From JABDGM01 sp046349975 (lineage in GTDB: Bacteria; Planctomycetota; Planctomycetia; Pirellulales; Lacipirellulaceae): DNA of 64,000 bases. Below are positions 27,015 through 35,434 of the stretch, in pieces. How positions within the stretch are numbered: the first letter of the stretch is position 1; each line of letters begins with the position of its first letter. The stretch lies in NCBI GenBank assembly GCA_046349975.1, contig JAXMBH010000001.1, positions 310,001-374,000 on the forward strand, written 5' to 3'. The position numbers and the translations under genes are program-made. Below the pieces are notes generated by a model. That model saw only the letters and a program-made list of their open reading frames with translations, made no database searches and was not told where the DNA came from.

Positions 27015-28256
27015 ATGGCCACGCTCGACGACCATCAACGCATCGTGATCACTGGCATCGGCCTCACCGCGCCGAACGGCAACTCGCTGGCCGAGTATCG
27101 CGATGCGTTGCTCAATGGCCGCAGCGGCGTGCAGAACTACGAGATTCGCTACGTCGGCAAAACGCTCGCCGGCATCTGCAACTTCGACGAGCTGAAGTAC
27201 CAGAAGAAACGCGACGTTCGCCGCGGCACCCGGGCGGGCAGCATCGGCATTTACTGTGCACAGGAAGCGGTCGCTGATTCGGGAATTGACTGGGCCAATA
27301 TCGATCGCGAGCGGGTGGGTGTGTACATCGGCGTGACGGAGCACGGCAACGTCGAGACCGAGAACGAAATCTACGAGATTAAAGGCTACGACTACGACAC
27401 GAGTGTGTGGTCCCACCACCACAACCCGCGGACTGTGGCTAACAACCCGGCCGGTGAAATCACGCTGAACATGGGCATCACCGGACCGCATTACACGATC
27501 GGCGCCGCGTGTGCAGCCGGCAATGCGGGCATGATCCAAGGCGCTCAAATGCTGCGACTCGGCGAGTGCGATGTCGCCCTCTCGGGTGGCGTTTCTGAGA
27601 GCATTCGCACATTCGGCATCTTCGCGGGCTTTGCGAGCCAAGGCGCGCTCGCCAAGCACGATGATCCCACGAAAGCCTCGCGGCCGTTCGATATGGACCG
27701 CAACGGCATTGTTGTTTCCGAAGGTGGTTGCCTGTACGTGCTTGAGCGCTACGACGACGCGAAACGCCGGGGCGCAAAAATCTATGGCGAACTGGTTGGC
27801 TACGCGATGAACAGCGACGCCAGCGACTTCGTGCTGCCGAACCCCGCACAGCAAGCGCGTTGCATGCAGATGGCCCTCAACCAGGCCAAGCTGAACGCCG
27901 GCGACATCGACCTCGTGAGCACGCATGCCACGGCGACCGACAGCGGCGATATTCAGGAATGCATCGCCCTGCGGACAGTTTTCCACAACGGCTCGCAGCC
28001 CGCGGTCAATAATACGAAGAGCTTCATCGGCCACGCGATGGGCGCCGCTGGGGCTCTGGAACTGGCGGGCAATTTGCCGTCGTTCGCCGATGAAGTCGTG
28101 CATCCGACGATCAACGTCGACCGGCTCGACCCCGAATGTGCGCTCCCCGGCCTCGCCCTCAATGAGCCGCGCGAGCGCCAAGGCATCCGCTATATCCTCA
28201 ACAACTCATTTGGTATGCTGGGGATCAATTCAGTAGTAATTATTGGGAAGGTTTAA
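27015..28256 (+). CDS. beta-ketoacyl-ACP synthase, KAS II/FabF-like
   Basis: Condensing enzyme of 413 residues that extends an ACP-bound acyl chain with malonyl-ACP. The catalytic triad is complete: C166 in GAACAAGN, H304 in STHATAT and H340 in KSFIGHAMGAAG (with K335). Several loop segments (TEHGNVETENEIYE, WSHHHNPRTV) depart from housekeeping FabF, suggesting a specialised substrate. It is followed by an ACP and a CrtI-like oxidoreductase, opening a cluster that appears to build an unusual acyl chain. Confidence 0.9.
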   Translation: MATLDDHQRIVITGIGLTAPNGNSLAEYRDALLNGRSGVQNYEIRYVGKTLAGICNFDELKYQKKRDVRRGTRAGSIGIYCAQEAVADSGIDWANIDRERVGVYIGVTEHGNVETENEIYEIKGYDYDTSVWSHHHNPRTVANNPAGEITLNMGITGPHYTIGAACAAGNAGMIQGAQMLRLGECDVALSGGVSESIRTFGIFAGFASQGALAKHDDPTKASRPFDMDRNGIVVSEGGCLYVLERYDDAKRRGAKIYGELVGYAMNSDASDFVLPNPAQQARCMQMALNQAKLNAGDIDLVSTHATATDSGDIQECIALRTVFHNGSQPAVNNTKSFIGHAMGAAGALELAGNLPSFADEVVHPTINVDRLDPECALPGLALNEPRERQGIRYILNNSFGMLGINSVVIIGKV

Positions 28257-28262
28257 TCGAGT

Positions 28263-28346
28263 TTAACCACGACGACACAACGAACACGACGCAAGATCGG
28301 TTAGTTTTCCGTGGTGACCGTCGTGTCGTAGTGGTGAATTTCGGTT
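28263..28346. repeat. CACGACG-type hairpin between KAS and ACP genes
   Basis: Left arm AACCACGACGACACAACGAA (about 28264-28283 onward) pairs with the GTCGTGTCGTAGTGGT arm at 28320-28336. It resembles the CACGAAG/CACGGAG hairpins elsewhere. Confidence 0.7.
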
Positions 28347-28376
28347 CTAGTTTTTTGACTCACGGAGACCACCGGA

Positions 28377-28643
28377 ATGACACCGGCTGAAATACGAGAA
28401 GAAGTTCTAGACATTCTCAGCGACATTGCCCCGGACGAGGACCTCTCGCAACTCGATGATGAGAAGCGGTTCCGCGAGCAGTTGGAACTCGACAGCATGG
28501 ACTTCCTCGACATCGTCATGGAACTCCGCAAGCGCCACCGCATTCAGATTCCCGAGGACGATTACATCAACCTCGCGAGCATGAACAGCACGGTGGCGTA
28601 CCTCGAGCCGCTGATGAAAGATATCGAGCGGCAAAGCGCCTGA
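28377..28643 (+). CDS. acyl carrier protein
   Basis: An 88-residue acidic helical protein that carries growing acyl chains on 4'-phosphopantetheine. The attachment serine is S40 in ELDSMDFLD, a DSM-type variant of the usual DSL. ATG 28377 has CGGAGA upstream. Its position beside a KAS and an oxidoreductase suggests a dedicated carrier for this cluster. AcpS at 56539 would be a candidate activating enzyme. Confidence 0.93.
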   Translation: MTPAEIREEVLDILSDIAPDEDLSQLDDEKRFREQLELDSMDFLDIVMELRKRHRIQIPEDDYINLASMNSTVAYLEPLMKDIERQSA

Positions 28644-28646
28644 CGA

Positions 28647-28734
28647 AGGAACGAGGAGCGAGGATCGAGCAGCGAGACAGGAACACGAATCGAATTCTCG
28701 CTCCTCGCTCCTCGCTCCTCGCCCCTCGCCCCTC
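28647..28734. repeat. GAGGAGCGAGG palindrome abutting a start codon
   Basis: Left arm 28647-28676 is G/A-rich (AACGAGGAGCGAGGATCGAG); right arm 28696-28734 is C/T-rich with CTCGCTC and CTCGCCC units, running into the next ATG and replacing any Shine-Dalgarno. Confidence 0.75.
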
Positions 28735-30117
28735 ATGTACGACACCATTATCATCGGCGCCGGTATGTCTGGCCTCGCTGCCGGCATTCGGCTTGCGTAT
28801 TACGATCAGCGTGTCTGCATCCTTGAGCGCCATTACACGATCGGCGGCCTGAATTCGTTCTATCGCCTCCGCGGCCGCGATTATGACGTCGGCCTGCACG
28901 CGCTTACGAACATCACGCCGAAGACGGTGAAGAACGGCCCGCTCGCGCGGCTGCTGCGGCAACTCCGGTTCCGGTGGGAAGACTTTGCCATCGCCCCGCA
29001 GCTTGGTTCGGCCATCGCGTTCCCGAGCGCCCGCCTGAAGTTCGACAATAACGACCGCACGCTGCGCGACGAAGTCGCCTGGCAGTTCCCGCACGAGGCT
29101 GATAATTTCGACCGCCTCACGCGGGAGGTGGTCGCCTACGACGACCTCAACGAGACGCACGTCAACCAGTCGGCCCGCGAAGTCGTGAGCTCAATCCTGC
29201 ACGATCCGCTGCTCATCGAGATGCTGTTCTGCCCGCTGATGTTCTACGGCTCGGCCCGCGAGCACGATATGGATTGGGCGCAGTTCTCGATCATGTTCCG
29301 CAGTATTTTTCTAGAAGGCCTCGGCCGGCCTGCTGCGGGAGTGCGGCTAATCTTGAAACACCTCATCCGCAAGTTTCGTTCGCTCGGGGGCGAGCTGAAA
29401 CTCCGCACTGGCGTGAAGCGGCTGGCGGTCGAGAACGGCCGGGTGACCGGCGTCGTGCTAGAAAACGACGAAGTGCTTGAAGCTCGCAACGTTATTTCCT
29501 CCGCCGGTTGGTGCGAAACGATGCGCCTTTGCGACGACGGCCAGCCCGTGCTTGCCTCACGCGTGGCCGGACAGCTTAGTTTCTGCGAAACAATCGCCAC
29601 ACTCGACACCGAGCCGCAGGAACTTGGCCACGACCTAACGATCACGTTCTTCAACGACCACGACAAATTCGTGTGGCAGAAGCCGGATGAGCTATGCGAC
29701 GTGCGCAGCGGCGTCATCTGCACGCCGAACAATTTCGCGTACGAGGCGCCGCTGGACGACAACACGATCCGCATCACGGTGCTCGCCAATTTCGACCGGT
29801 GGCGCGCTCTGGAGGAGCCCGCTTATCGCCTGGAAAAGCTGCGGTGGTATGACCGCATCACGGAGTCGGCCGTTCGGTTTGTGCCCGATTACCGCGGTCA
29901 CGTGATCGATACCGATATGTTCACGCCGACCACGGTCGTGCGCTTCTCGGGGCACGACAACGGCGCGATCTACGGCGCACCGGATAAACAACTCGATGGC
30001 CGCACGCACCTCGAGAATCTCTTCATCTGCGGCACCGACCAGGGATTCGTCGGCATCATCGGCAGCATCACCAGCGGCATCGCGATGGCCAACCGGCATT
30101 GCCTGAAAAGCAGCTAG
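28735..30117 (+). CDS. CrtI-like FAD-dependent oxidoreductase 1
   Basis: Phytoene desaturase/CrtISO-like flavoprotein of 460 residues. The FAD dinucleotide motif IIGAGMSGLAAG lies at the N-terminus (about 6-17), followed by ERHYTIGGLNSF, and the C-terminal FAD signature ends in LENLFICGTDQGFVGIIGSI. It may desaturate, saturate or isomerise an ACP-bound or free polyene lipid. It is grouped with a KAS, an ACP and a second CrtI-like gene rather than with carotenoid genes. The ATG follows the C/T-rich repeat arm directly. Confidence 0.88.
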   Translation: MYDTIIIGAGMSGLAAGIRLAYYDQRVCILERHYTIGGLNSFYRLRGRDYDVGLHALTNITPKTVKNGPLARLLRQLRFRWEDFAIAPQLGSAIAFPSARLKFDNNDRTLRDEVAWQFPHEADNFDRLTREVVAYDDLNETHVNQSAREVVSSILHDPLLIEMLFCPLMFYGSAREHDMDWAQFSIMFRSIFLEGLGRPAAGVRLILKHLIRKFRSLGGELKLRTGVKRLAVENGRVTGVVLENDEVLEARNVISSAGWCETMRLCDDGQPVLASRVAGQLSFCETIATLDTEPQELGHDLTITFFNDHDKFVWQKPDELCDVRSGVICTPNNFAYEAPLDDNTIRITVLANFDRWRALEEPAYRLEKLRWYDRITESAVRFVPDYRGHVIDTDMFTPTTVVRFSGHDNGAIYGAPDKQLDGRTHLENLFICGTDQGFVGIIGSITSGIAMANRHCLKSS

Positions 30118-30138
30118 CGTCTTAAGGATGCCATTTCG

Positions 30139-30222
30139 GGGTGGTACGCCCTGGCGCTTGGGGAAGGGCGTGGTCGCATGGCAATCTGTAGTGCCGCCGC
30201 GCCCTTTCAGGGCGTGCCACCC
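30139..30222. repeat. GGGTGGTACGCCC palindrome, family of 4281-4352
   Basis: Left arm GGGTGGTACGCCCTGG (from 30139) and right arm CGCCCTTTCAGGGCGTGCCA (ending at 30222) form an imperfect hairpin between convergent genes. Confidence 0.75.
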
Positions 30223-30310
30223 ATTTCGACCGTCGCGCAATGAGAAAGCCGGCGATGCCAAGCGTCGCCGGCTTCAGCGTAATAGGGTGTCCTCCTGCTC
30301 GGACTGTGCC

Positions 30311-31870
30311 TCACTCCGGCAGGCGCCCGCTCTCGACCTTTGGAAGCGGCCCGGTGAGCGACTTCATGAACGCCACGAGGTCGGCCTTCTCTTCGGCCGT
30401 GAGCTTGAGCGGCTTGATCTTTTCGTCGAGCCATTGGTTCGGGTGGCCGCCCTTGTCGTACCATTCGACGACTTCCTCAAGCGTCTTCTGTGAGCCGTCG
30501 TGCATGTAGGGGCCGGTCAGCTCCACGTTTCGCACGGTCGGCGTTTTGAACGCGCCCTTATCCTTTTCTTCCTTGGTGATAACGAACCGGCCTAAGTCCG
30601 GCTCGGGCTTATCCATGCCGACTCCCAGGTTGTGGTATTTCTCGTCGGTGAAATTGGCGCCCACATGGCAGGCCGTGCAGCTGCCCTTTTCGCCGAAGAA
30701 AATCTCGCCACCGCGCTTCGCGCTATCGCTAATCGGGTGCTCGTCGGTCGCCTTCTTCAGCGCTTCGTACTTTTCATACACGGCCGGATCATCTTTCTTG
30801 AGCGCCTCCAAATCGGCGAGGTCCTCCTTGTTTGCGTCGCTGAACGTTTTGTAGCTCTCGTAGTAATCCCAGGCAGATGGCCCCGTCACGAGGGCCCGCT
30901 CGAAGCTGGCGATGGCTTTCGCCACGTTGTCGATGGTGATGCCTTCGCCCGGGAAGATCCGCTCGAACTGGAGTTTGTAGCCTTCGACGCCGCCGAGGCA
31001 GCTGATGCACGCGTCGTGCGTGTTCGACATTTCAATGGGGTTGGCGATCGGGCCCTTGGCTTGCTCTTCTAGTGTGGCCGCGCGGCCGTCCCAAAATTGC
31101 ACACTGCTCAAAATGCGATTGTACGCGACCGGTGAATTGCGGCCGCCGAGTTGGCCCTTCGTGCCGACGCCAAACTGCGTGTTCTTCGCATAGCCGAATT
31201 CGGGCGAATGGCAGCTCGCGCAGCTCACCGAGTTGTCACTCGACAGCCGCGTGTCGAAATACAATTGCCGGCCGAGTTCGATCTTTGCCCGGGTGAGCGG
31301 ATTCGCATCGAGCCCGGCGATCTGCCCGGCGCCCACCGCGAGGCCCATTGGCAATGTCGGCTTCAGGACGATGTGGTTCTTCGGATCATCGAGCCACTTC
31401 TGGATCTCAGCGATCGTCACTGGCCCGCTGCCCGGGATGCCTTTTGTGAGGTCCTCGATGCCCAGCAGAATTTCCTCTGCTGCCGCTGCCGGTTGCGCCG
31501 CTTCCACGATCGGCTCGGTGGGCAGTTTTTCAATCTTTGCGCCGGGCGGTGCATCTGCCTTCGCTTCGTCCTTTTTCTCGTCCGCGGGAGGAGCGGGTGG
31601 CTCTGGCGGCGCAGGCGGAGTCTCTGTCTTCGCCGGTTCGGCAGCGGGCGCCGTGGCATCGGTCTTCGCTGCCTCTGTCGCCGCCTTGTCATTTGCCGGC
31701 GTCAGCTCCGGGCCCTTATCGACCGGTACCGCCGCGGAATCCGTTTTCTTATTGTCGTCACTCACTTTCGCTGGCGCCGCCGGCTTCGATTCCTTCTTTG
31801 CGCAGCCGCTCGCGCTCACTAAACCACAAACGCCCGCAACGACCAGCGTTACAACAACACTTCGTTTCAT
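30311..31870 (-). CDS. Di-haem cytochrome c peroxidase/MauG-family lipoprotein
   Basis: A 519-residue predicted lipoprotein (signal core VVTLVVAGVCGLVSASGC) with a Pro/Ala-rich linker (about 30-140) and a two-domain cytochrome peroxidase. The haem sites are C217-AS-C220-H221 and C398-TA-C401-H402. A third cysteine pair, CISCLG near 289, lacks the histidine. The family reduces hydrogen peroxide or oxidises protein or small-molecule substrates in the periplasm. ATG 31870 has a good GGAG. It sits antisense between the two CrtI-like genes. Confidence 0.9.
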   Translation of the reverse strand: MKRSVVVTLVVAGVCGLVSASGCAKKESKPAAPAKVSDDNKKTDSAAVPVDKGPELTPANDKAATEAAKTDATAPAAEPAKTETPPAPPEPPAPPADEKKDEAKADAPPGAKIEKLPTEPIVEAAQPAAAAEEILLGIEDLTKGIPGSGPVTIAEIQKWLDDPKNHIVLKPTLPMGLAVGAGQIAGLDANPLTRAKIELGRQLYFDTRLSSDNSVSCASCHSPEFGYAKNTQFGVGTKGQLGGRNSPVAYNRILSSVQFWDGRAATLEEQAKGPIANPIEMSNTHDACISCLGGVEGYKLQFERIFPGEGITIDNVAKAIASFERALVTGPSAWDYYESYKTFSDANKEDLADLEALKKDDPAVYEKYEALKKATDEHPISDSAKRGGEIFFGEKGSCTACHVGANFTDEKYHNLGVGMDKPEPDLGRFVITKEEKDKGAFKTPTVRNVELTGPYMHDGSQKTLEEVVEWYDKGGHPNQWLDEKIKPLKLTAEEKADLVAFMKSLTGPLPKVESGRLPE

Positions 31871-31894
31871 CGCTCCACTCCCCAAGTCAACCAA

Positions 31895-32244
31895 ATATCG
31901 TTAACTGGCCCAGTTACAATCAGCCCTCGCACCGCGCGCCAAACGCGCAGCACGACCGAATATCCTAATCGCTGCACGGCCCGCCGGTAAACGCCCCAAA
32001 GTGGTGTGCCACGTGCCGGATGGCTTTTACCACGGAGGCACGGAGGGCACGGAGAAGAAAATGAAAAATGCAAAATGCAAATCGAAAAATATGGAATGAA
32101 GCGCTCCGCACTTCCCGTAGGAATTTGGAATCTACTTCCGAATCTCTGTGCCCTCCGAGTCTTCGTGGTAAAACTTCTCTCACGCTGGTTGTACTGCTGC
32201 GCGCTGTTTCAGAAACCCGAACTTACGTTAAGTGTCGAGATTTT
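31895..32244. repeat. Gap holding a CACGGAGG hairpin element
   Basis: No gene. An element at 32026-32174 has left arm TTTACCACGGAGGCACGGAG (32026-32045) continuing with CACGGAG units, and right arm CCGAGTCTTCGTGGTAAA. Its core carries ATGAAAAATGCAAAATGC words shared, in the opposite sense, with the lpxC-lpxA element. Confidence 0.75.
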
Positions 32245-32856
32245 ATGCCACGCCCACGCATTTCGATCCTGACGACGATCTTGCTAATGACGATCGTCGC
32301 CATGGCGATCGTCATCGCCCAATTCTGGCGCGAGATCGGGCCGTTACGGGCGGAAGTCCGCAGTTTGCGCAATGAAACGGGCCGCTTGTCAATTGACGAT
32401 CCCACAAGACTCTACGCCATCGAAGTTCGCACGCAGGCGGAGCGTACCTGGAAGTGGCGTGTGTGGGTGCCGCAAGGGGAAACGGCGATGGTTTCAGTGC
32501 AGTGGGGAAAAGTGCCGAAAGCCGGCGTGCCCCGGAGTTCCGGTTCGATTCAAGTCGAATCTGGCGAGCACTGGATTACGCTGTCGGCTGCCTTCGATCC
32601 GAAAGCCAGCTACTGGACTTCACAACTCGCAACCGAGACAGGCAGCGTCGGCAGCATGATCCAGCCCGATGAGCATTGGTTCGATTTCAAACAGTGCGCC
32701 GCTGTCAGCGACGGCGTGTCAACATACTCCGCGGAAGCAAAACCGGGCCAAAAAGCGTTCGTGCTCAAACGCTATCGCGCCGCCCAAGTCAGCAATTCCG
32801 CGAACATCCCCGCCGATCCCACCCCCGGCTTTATCATCTGGCTCGATCGCCGGTAA
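32245..32856 (+). CDS. Membrane-anchored hypothetical protein
   Basis: A 203-residue protein with one N-terminal membrane segment (ILTTILLMTIVAMAIVIAQF) and a predicted beta-rich extracytoplasmic domain containing several Trp residues (RTWKWRVWVPQG). The start at ATG 32245 excludes about 59 upstream residues encoded by the repeat element. Family not recognised; similar short single-pass proteins are common in planctomycetes. Confidence 0.65.
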   Translation: MPRPRISILTTILLMTIVAMAIVIAQFWREIGPLRAEVRSLRNETGRLSIDDPTRLYAIEVRTQAERTWKWRVWVPQGETAMVSVQWGKVPKAGVPRSSGSIQVESGEHWITLSAAFDPKASYWTSQLATETGSVGSMIQPDEHWFDFKQCAAVSDGVSTYSAEAKPGQKAFVLKRYRAAQVSNSANIPADPTPGFIIWLDRR

Positions 32857-32883
32857 GATATAGGGTTCAACAACCACCATCTG

Positions 32884-32960
32884 ATCCAGCATCCAGCATC
32901 CAGCATCCAGCATCCAGCATCCAGCATCCAGCATCCAGCATCCAGCATCCAGCATCCAGC
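32884..32960. repeat. Tandem 7-bp repeat (ATCCAGC), eleven copies
   Basis: Eleven perfect copies of ATCCAGC run from 32884 to 32960, then ATCCG. The array ends 70 bp before the start of the second CrtI-like gene. A unit of seven shifts the frame on gain or loss of a copy, so it could affect only spacing or transcription there. Confidence 0.95.
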
Positions 32961-33030
32961 ATCCGTGAGCTGCAGGCTCCCGCCGGCGGCTGGCCCTGTC
33001 CCCCGTATCCCGTCCCCTGACCCCTCCCCC

Positions 33031-34590
33031 ATGCCCCGCGATTTTCTTCAACACGCCAAAGATCACTACGACGTCGTTGTCATCGGCAGCGGCCTCGCCG
33101 GCCTTACGGCCGCCAACGTGCTTGCCCGCGCCGGCCGCAGCGTGCTGCTCCTCGAACAGCATTACAAGCTCGGCGGCATGGCCACCTGGTTCAAGCGCCC
33201 CGGCGGCCACATCTTCGATATCAGCCTCCACGGCTTCCCGTACGGCATGGTCAAAAGCTGCCGCCGCTACTGGTCGAAGGAAATCGCCGACTCGATCGTG
33301 CAGCTGAAGCACATTCGGTTCGACAACCCGATGTTCTCGCTCACCACGACGTTCAACCGCGACGACTTCATTCGCCTGCTCACGACCGATTTCAAAGTCA
33401 GCCCGCAGGCGGCAAGTGATTTCTTCGACACGGCCCGCGGCATGAACTTCTACGATGACCAGTCGATGACCACCCGCGAGCTGTTCGACAAATTCTTTCC
33501 CGGCCGCGAAGATGTTATCCGCCTTCTCATGGAGCCGATCACCTACGCCAACGGCAGCACGCTCGAAGACCCGGCCATCAGCTACGGCATCGTGTTCTCG
33601 AACTTCATGTCGAAAGGCGTGTTTACATTCCAAGGCGGCACCGACAAGTTCATCGGTCTCATCGAGCAAGAGCTCCGCAAGAATAACGTCGACATCTGCA
33701 TCAAGGCCGATGTCACGCGCATCGACTGCGCCGGCGGTAGCGTGCGAGCCGTTGAAGTGGGGTTGGCTGGGGTGGAGCGTCAGCGACCGCCCAGACGCGC
33801 CGACGTTGACGCCGGCGCACCGGGGGCTCGCTTACAGCTCGACCCCAGCCACCCCACGCGAGGTGGCAAGAAAACGCGCACGATTCGGTGCGACGCGGTT
33901 GTGTCGAACGCCAACCTGAACGCCACGATCTTCAGCCTCGTCGGCGAGCAATATTTTGACAAGTCGTTCGTCGACGACGCCCGGGCCGTGCGGCTCAACA
34001 ACTCCAGCACGCAGGTCTACATGGCCCTGAAGCCAGATGACCTCATCGACGAATCCACCGGCGACCTGCTGTTCAGTTCAACTGCGCCGCTGTTCCGCAC
34101 GGAGCTGCTGCTGAGCCGCGATATCACGAGCCGCACGTATTCGTTCTACTACCCGCGCACCCGGCCCCAAGGCCGGCCGCGGTGCCTCATCGTCTCCAGC
34201 ACCAACGCCAATTACGACGATTGGGCCAAGCTGAGCGAAGAAGAATACGAGGCCAGCAAACAGGACCTGATTGAAACCACGCTCGACGCGCTCGACAAAT
34301 ACGTACCGGATGTCCGCAATCGACTGGCCCACGTCGAAGCATCGACGCCCGTCACGTTCAAACACTACACGCAGCACGTCGCCGGGGCGAGCTTTGGCAC
34401 GAAGTTCGAAGGCCTCGCCGTAAGCCGCGCGCTGCCGCAACAAATCACCGGCCTGTACCACGCCGGCAGCGTGGGAATCATCATGAGCGGCTGGCTCGGG
34501 GCGATGAATTATGGTGTGATTGTTGCCAATGAAGTCGACGCACAGCTCATGACAAATGCCAAAACTCCGGCTCTAACCACCACCCCATAA
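33031..34590 (+). CDS. CrtI-like FAD-dependent oxidoreductase 2
   Basis: Phytoene desaturase/CrtISO-like flavoprotein of 519 residues. The FAD motif VIGSGLAGLTAANVLARAG lies at about 14-32, then EQHYKLGGMATWF; the C-terminus has LYHAGSVGIIMSGWLGAMNYG. It is clearly longer than the first copy. Part of the excess is residues 243-279 (VGLAGVERQRPPRR onward), encoded by a palindromic repeat inserted between VRAVEV and the conserved TIRCDAVVSNANLN. The ATG at 33031 follows a C-rich tract with no clear ribosome site. Likely acts on a lipid polyene made by the surrounding fatty-acid genes. Confidence 0.87.
   Translation: MPRDFLQHAKDHYDVVVIGSGLAGLTAANVLARAGRSVLLLEQHYKLGGMATWFKRPGGHIFDISLHGFPYGMVKSCRRYWSKEIADSIVQLKHIRFDNPMFSLTTTFNRDDFIRLLTTDFKVSPQAASDFFDTARGMNFYDDQSMTTRELFDKFFPGREDVIRLLMEPITYANGSTLEDPAISYGIVFSNFMSKGVFTFQGGTDKFIGLIEQELRKNNVDICIKADVTRIDCAGGSVRAVEVGLAGVERQRPPRRADVDAGAPGARLQLDPSHPTRGGKKTRTIRCDAVVSNANLNATIFSLVGEQYFDKSFVDDARAVRLNNSSTQVYMALKPDDLIDESTGDLLFSSTAPLFRTELLLSRDITSRTYSFYYPRTRPQGRPRCLIVSSTNANYDDWAKLSEEEYEASKQDLIETTLDALDKYVPDVRNRLAHVEASTPVTFKHYTQHVAGASFGTKFEGLAVSRALPQQITGLYHAGSVGIIMSGWLGAMNYGVIVANEVDAQLMTNAKTPALTTTP
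33757..33857. repeat. GGGTGGCTGGGGTCGAGC-family palindrome within a CDS
   Basis: Left arm 33757-33778 (GTGGGGTTGGCTGGGGTGGA) pairs with right arm 33836-33857 (CTCGACCCCAGCCACCCCAC). Same family as 36259-36353, 38395-38480 and 47917-48154, but here inside an open reading frame. Confidence 0.88.
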
Positions 34591-34627
34591 AGCCGCGATC
34601 GCTCCCTGCCGGGGCCAAGACAATTAA

Positions 34628-34806
34628 GTCCGCAGATGACGCAGATGTCCGCAGATAAGAACGTGCAACTTCGCTGGTAATCAAATTAACCAAGGATAGC
34701 GTGGATTTCACGGATGAGATTCGATGACGGTTGATTTTATCCGTGACATCCGTGCTATCCGTGGTTAGGAAGTCGTTCAATCCACTATCTGCGATAATCT
34801 GCGGAC
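34628..34806. repeat. Double nested palindrome
   Basis: Outer arms at 34628-34658 (GTCCGCAGATGACGCAGATG start) and 34780-34806 (ATCTGCGGAC end) enclose an inner hairpin, 34686-34715 with 34739-34767 (TTAACCAAGGATAGCGTGGA and its approximate complement). Fills most of the 228-bp gap before the FabZ-like gene. Confidence 0.85.
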
Positions 34807-34818
34807 GAAAAAACGAAA

Positions 34819-35250
34819 ATGTCCCTCGAAGCCATTAAAGCTGCTATTCCGCACCGCGATCCGTTCCTGCTGCTCGATGAGATCATCGAGCAAACGGAGA
34901 ACCACATCGTTTGCCGCAAGACATTCACCGGGAATGAATTCTGGTACGTCGGGCACTACCCGAGCTTTCCGCTGACGCCCGGCGTGCTGTTGTGCGAAGC
35001 GGCCATGCAGGCCGGTGCGGTGCTGCTGGCCAAAGTGGTGGCGGACAACCCCGACCGTGTGCCCGTTGTATCGCGGATCAATCACGTGAAGTTCAAAGCC
35101 ATGGTCCGGCCCGGCGACACGGTGTTGCTCGACGTGACGCTCACCGAACAAATGGCCGGCGCGTTCTTCATGGACGCCAAAGTACTTCTGAACGACAAGC
35201 CGGCCGTGATGTTCGATTTTGCGTGCAAGATGGCGCCACGTGTGCAATAA
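34819..35250 (+). CDS. FabZ-like 3-hydroxyacyl-ACP dehydratase
   Basis: A hot-dog-fold dehydratase of 143 residues. PHRDPFLLLD at 11-20 and GHYPSFPLTPGVLLCEAAMQ (45-64) match FabZ, with catalytic H46 and E60. It would remove water from 3-hydroxyacyl-ACP to leave a trans-2 double bond. Position between a CrtI-like oxidoreductase and a FabI-like reductase suggests a pathway-specific copy rather than the housekeeping one. Confidence 0.9.
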   Translation: MSLEAIKAAIPHRDPFLLLDEIIEQTENHIVCRKTFTGNEFWYVGHYPSFPLTPGVLLCEAAMQAGAVLLAKVVADNPDRVPVVSRINHVKFKAMVRPGDTVLLDVTLTEQMAGAFFMDAKVLLNDKPAVMFDFACKMAPRVQ

Positions 35251-35256
35251 GAACAA

Positions 35257-35415
35257 TTTCACCACGGAGGGCACGGGGAGCACAGAGGAAAAATGAGATT
35301 TGTCATTGGTAATTTGTCATTTGGAATTTGCCATTTCAGAAATGGCCAAATGACAAATTACAAATTTGCAATGACAAATTATTCTTCTGTGCACTCTGTG
35401 TCCTCCGTGGTGAAA
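35257..35415. repeat. CACGGAGG hairpin with an inner palindrome
   Basis: Outer arms 35257-35294 and 35380-35415 (TTTCACCACGGAGGGCACGG and its approximate complement) enclose a long AT-rich hairpin of TTTGTCATT/AATGACAAA units, about 35299-35379. It ends 19 bases before the FabI-like start codon. Confidence 0.85.
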
Positions 35416-35434
35416 AAACAGACTTTGAACACCC

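Noticed and set aside
27006..28181. 391-residue minus-strand frame
   Set aside because: Antisense of the KAS II-like gene, which has complete catalytic residues.
32884..32960. Tandem repeat considered as a CRISPR array
   Set aside because: Seven-base perfect units without spacers and no cas genes.
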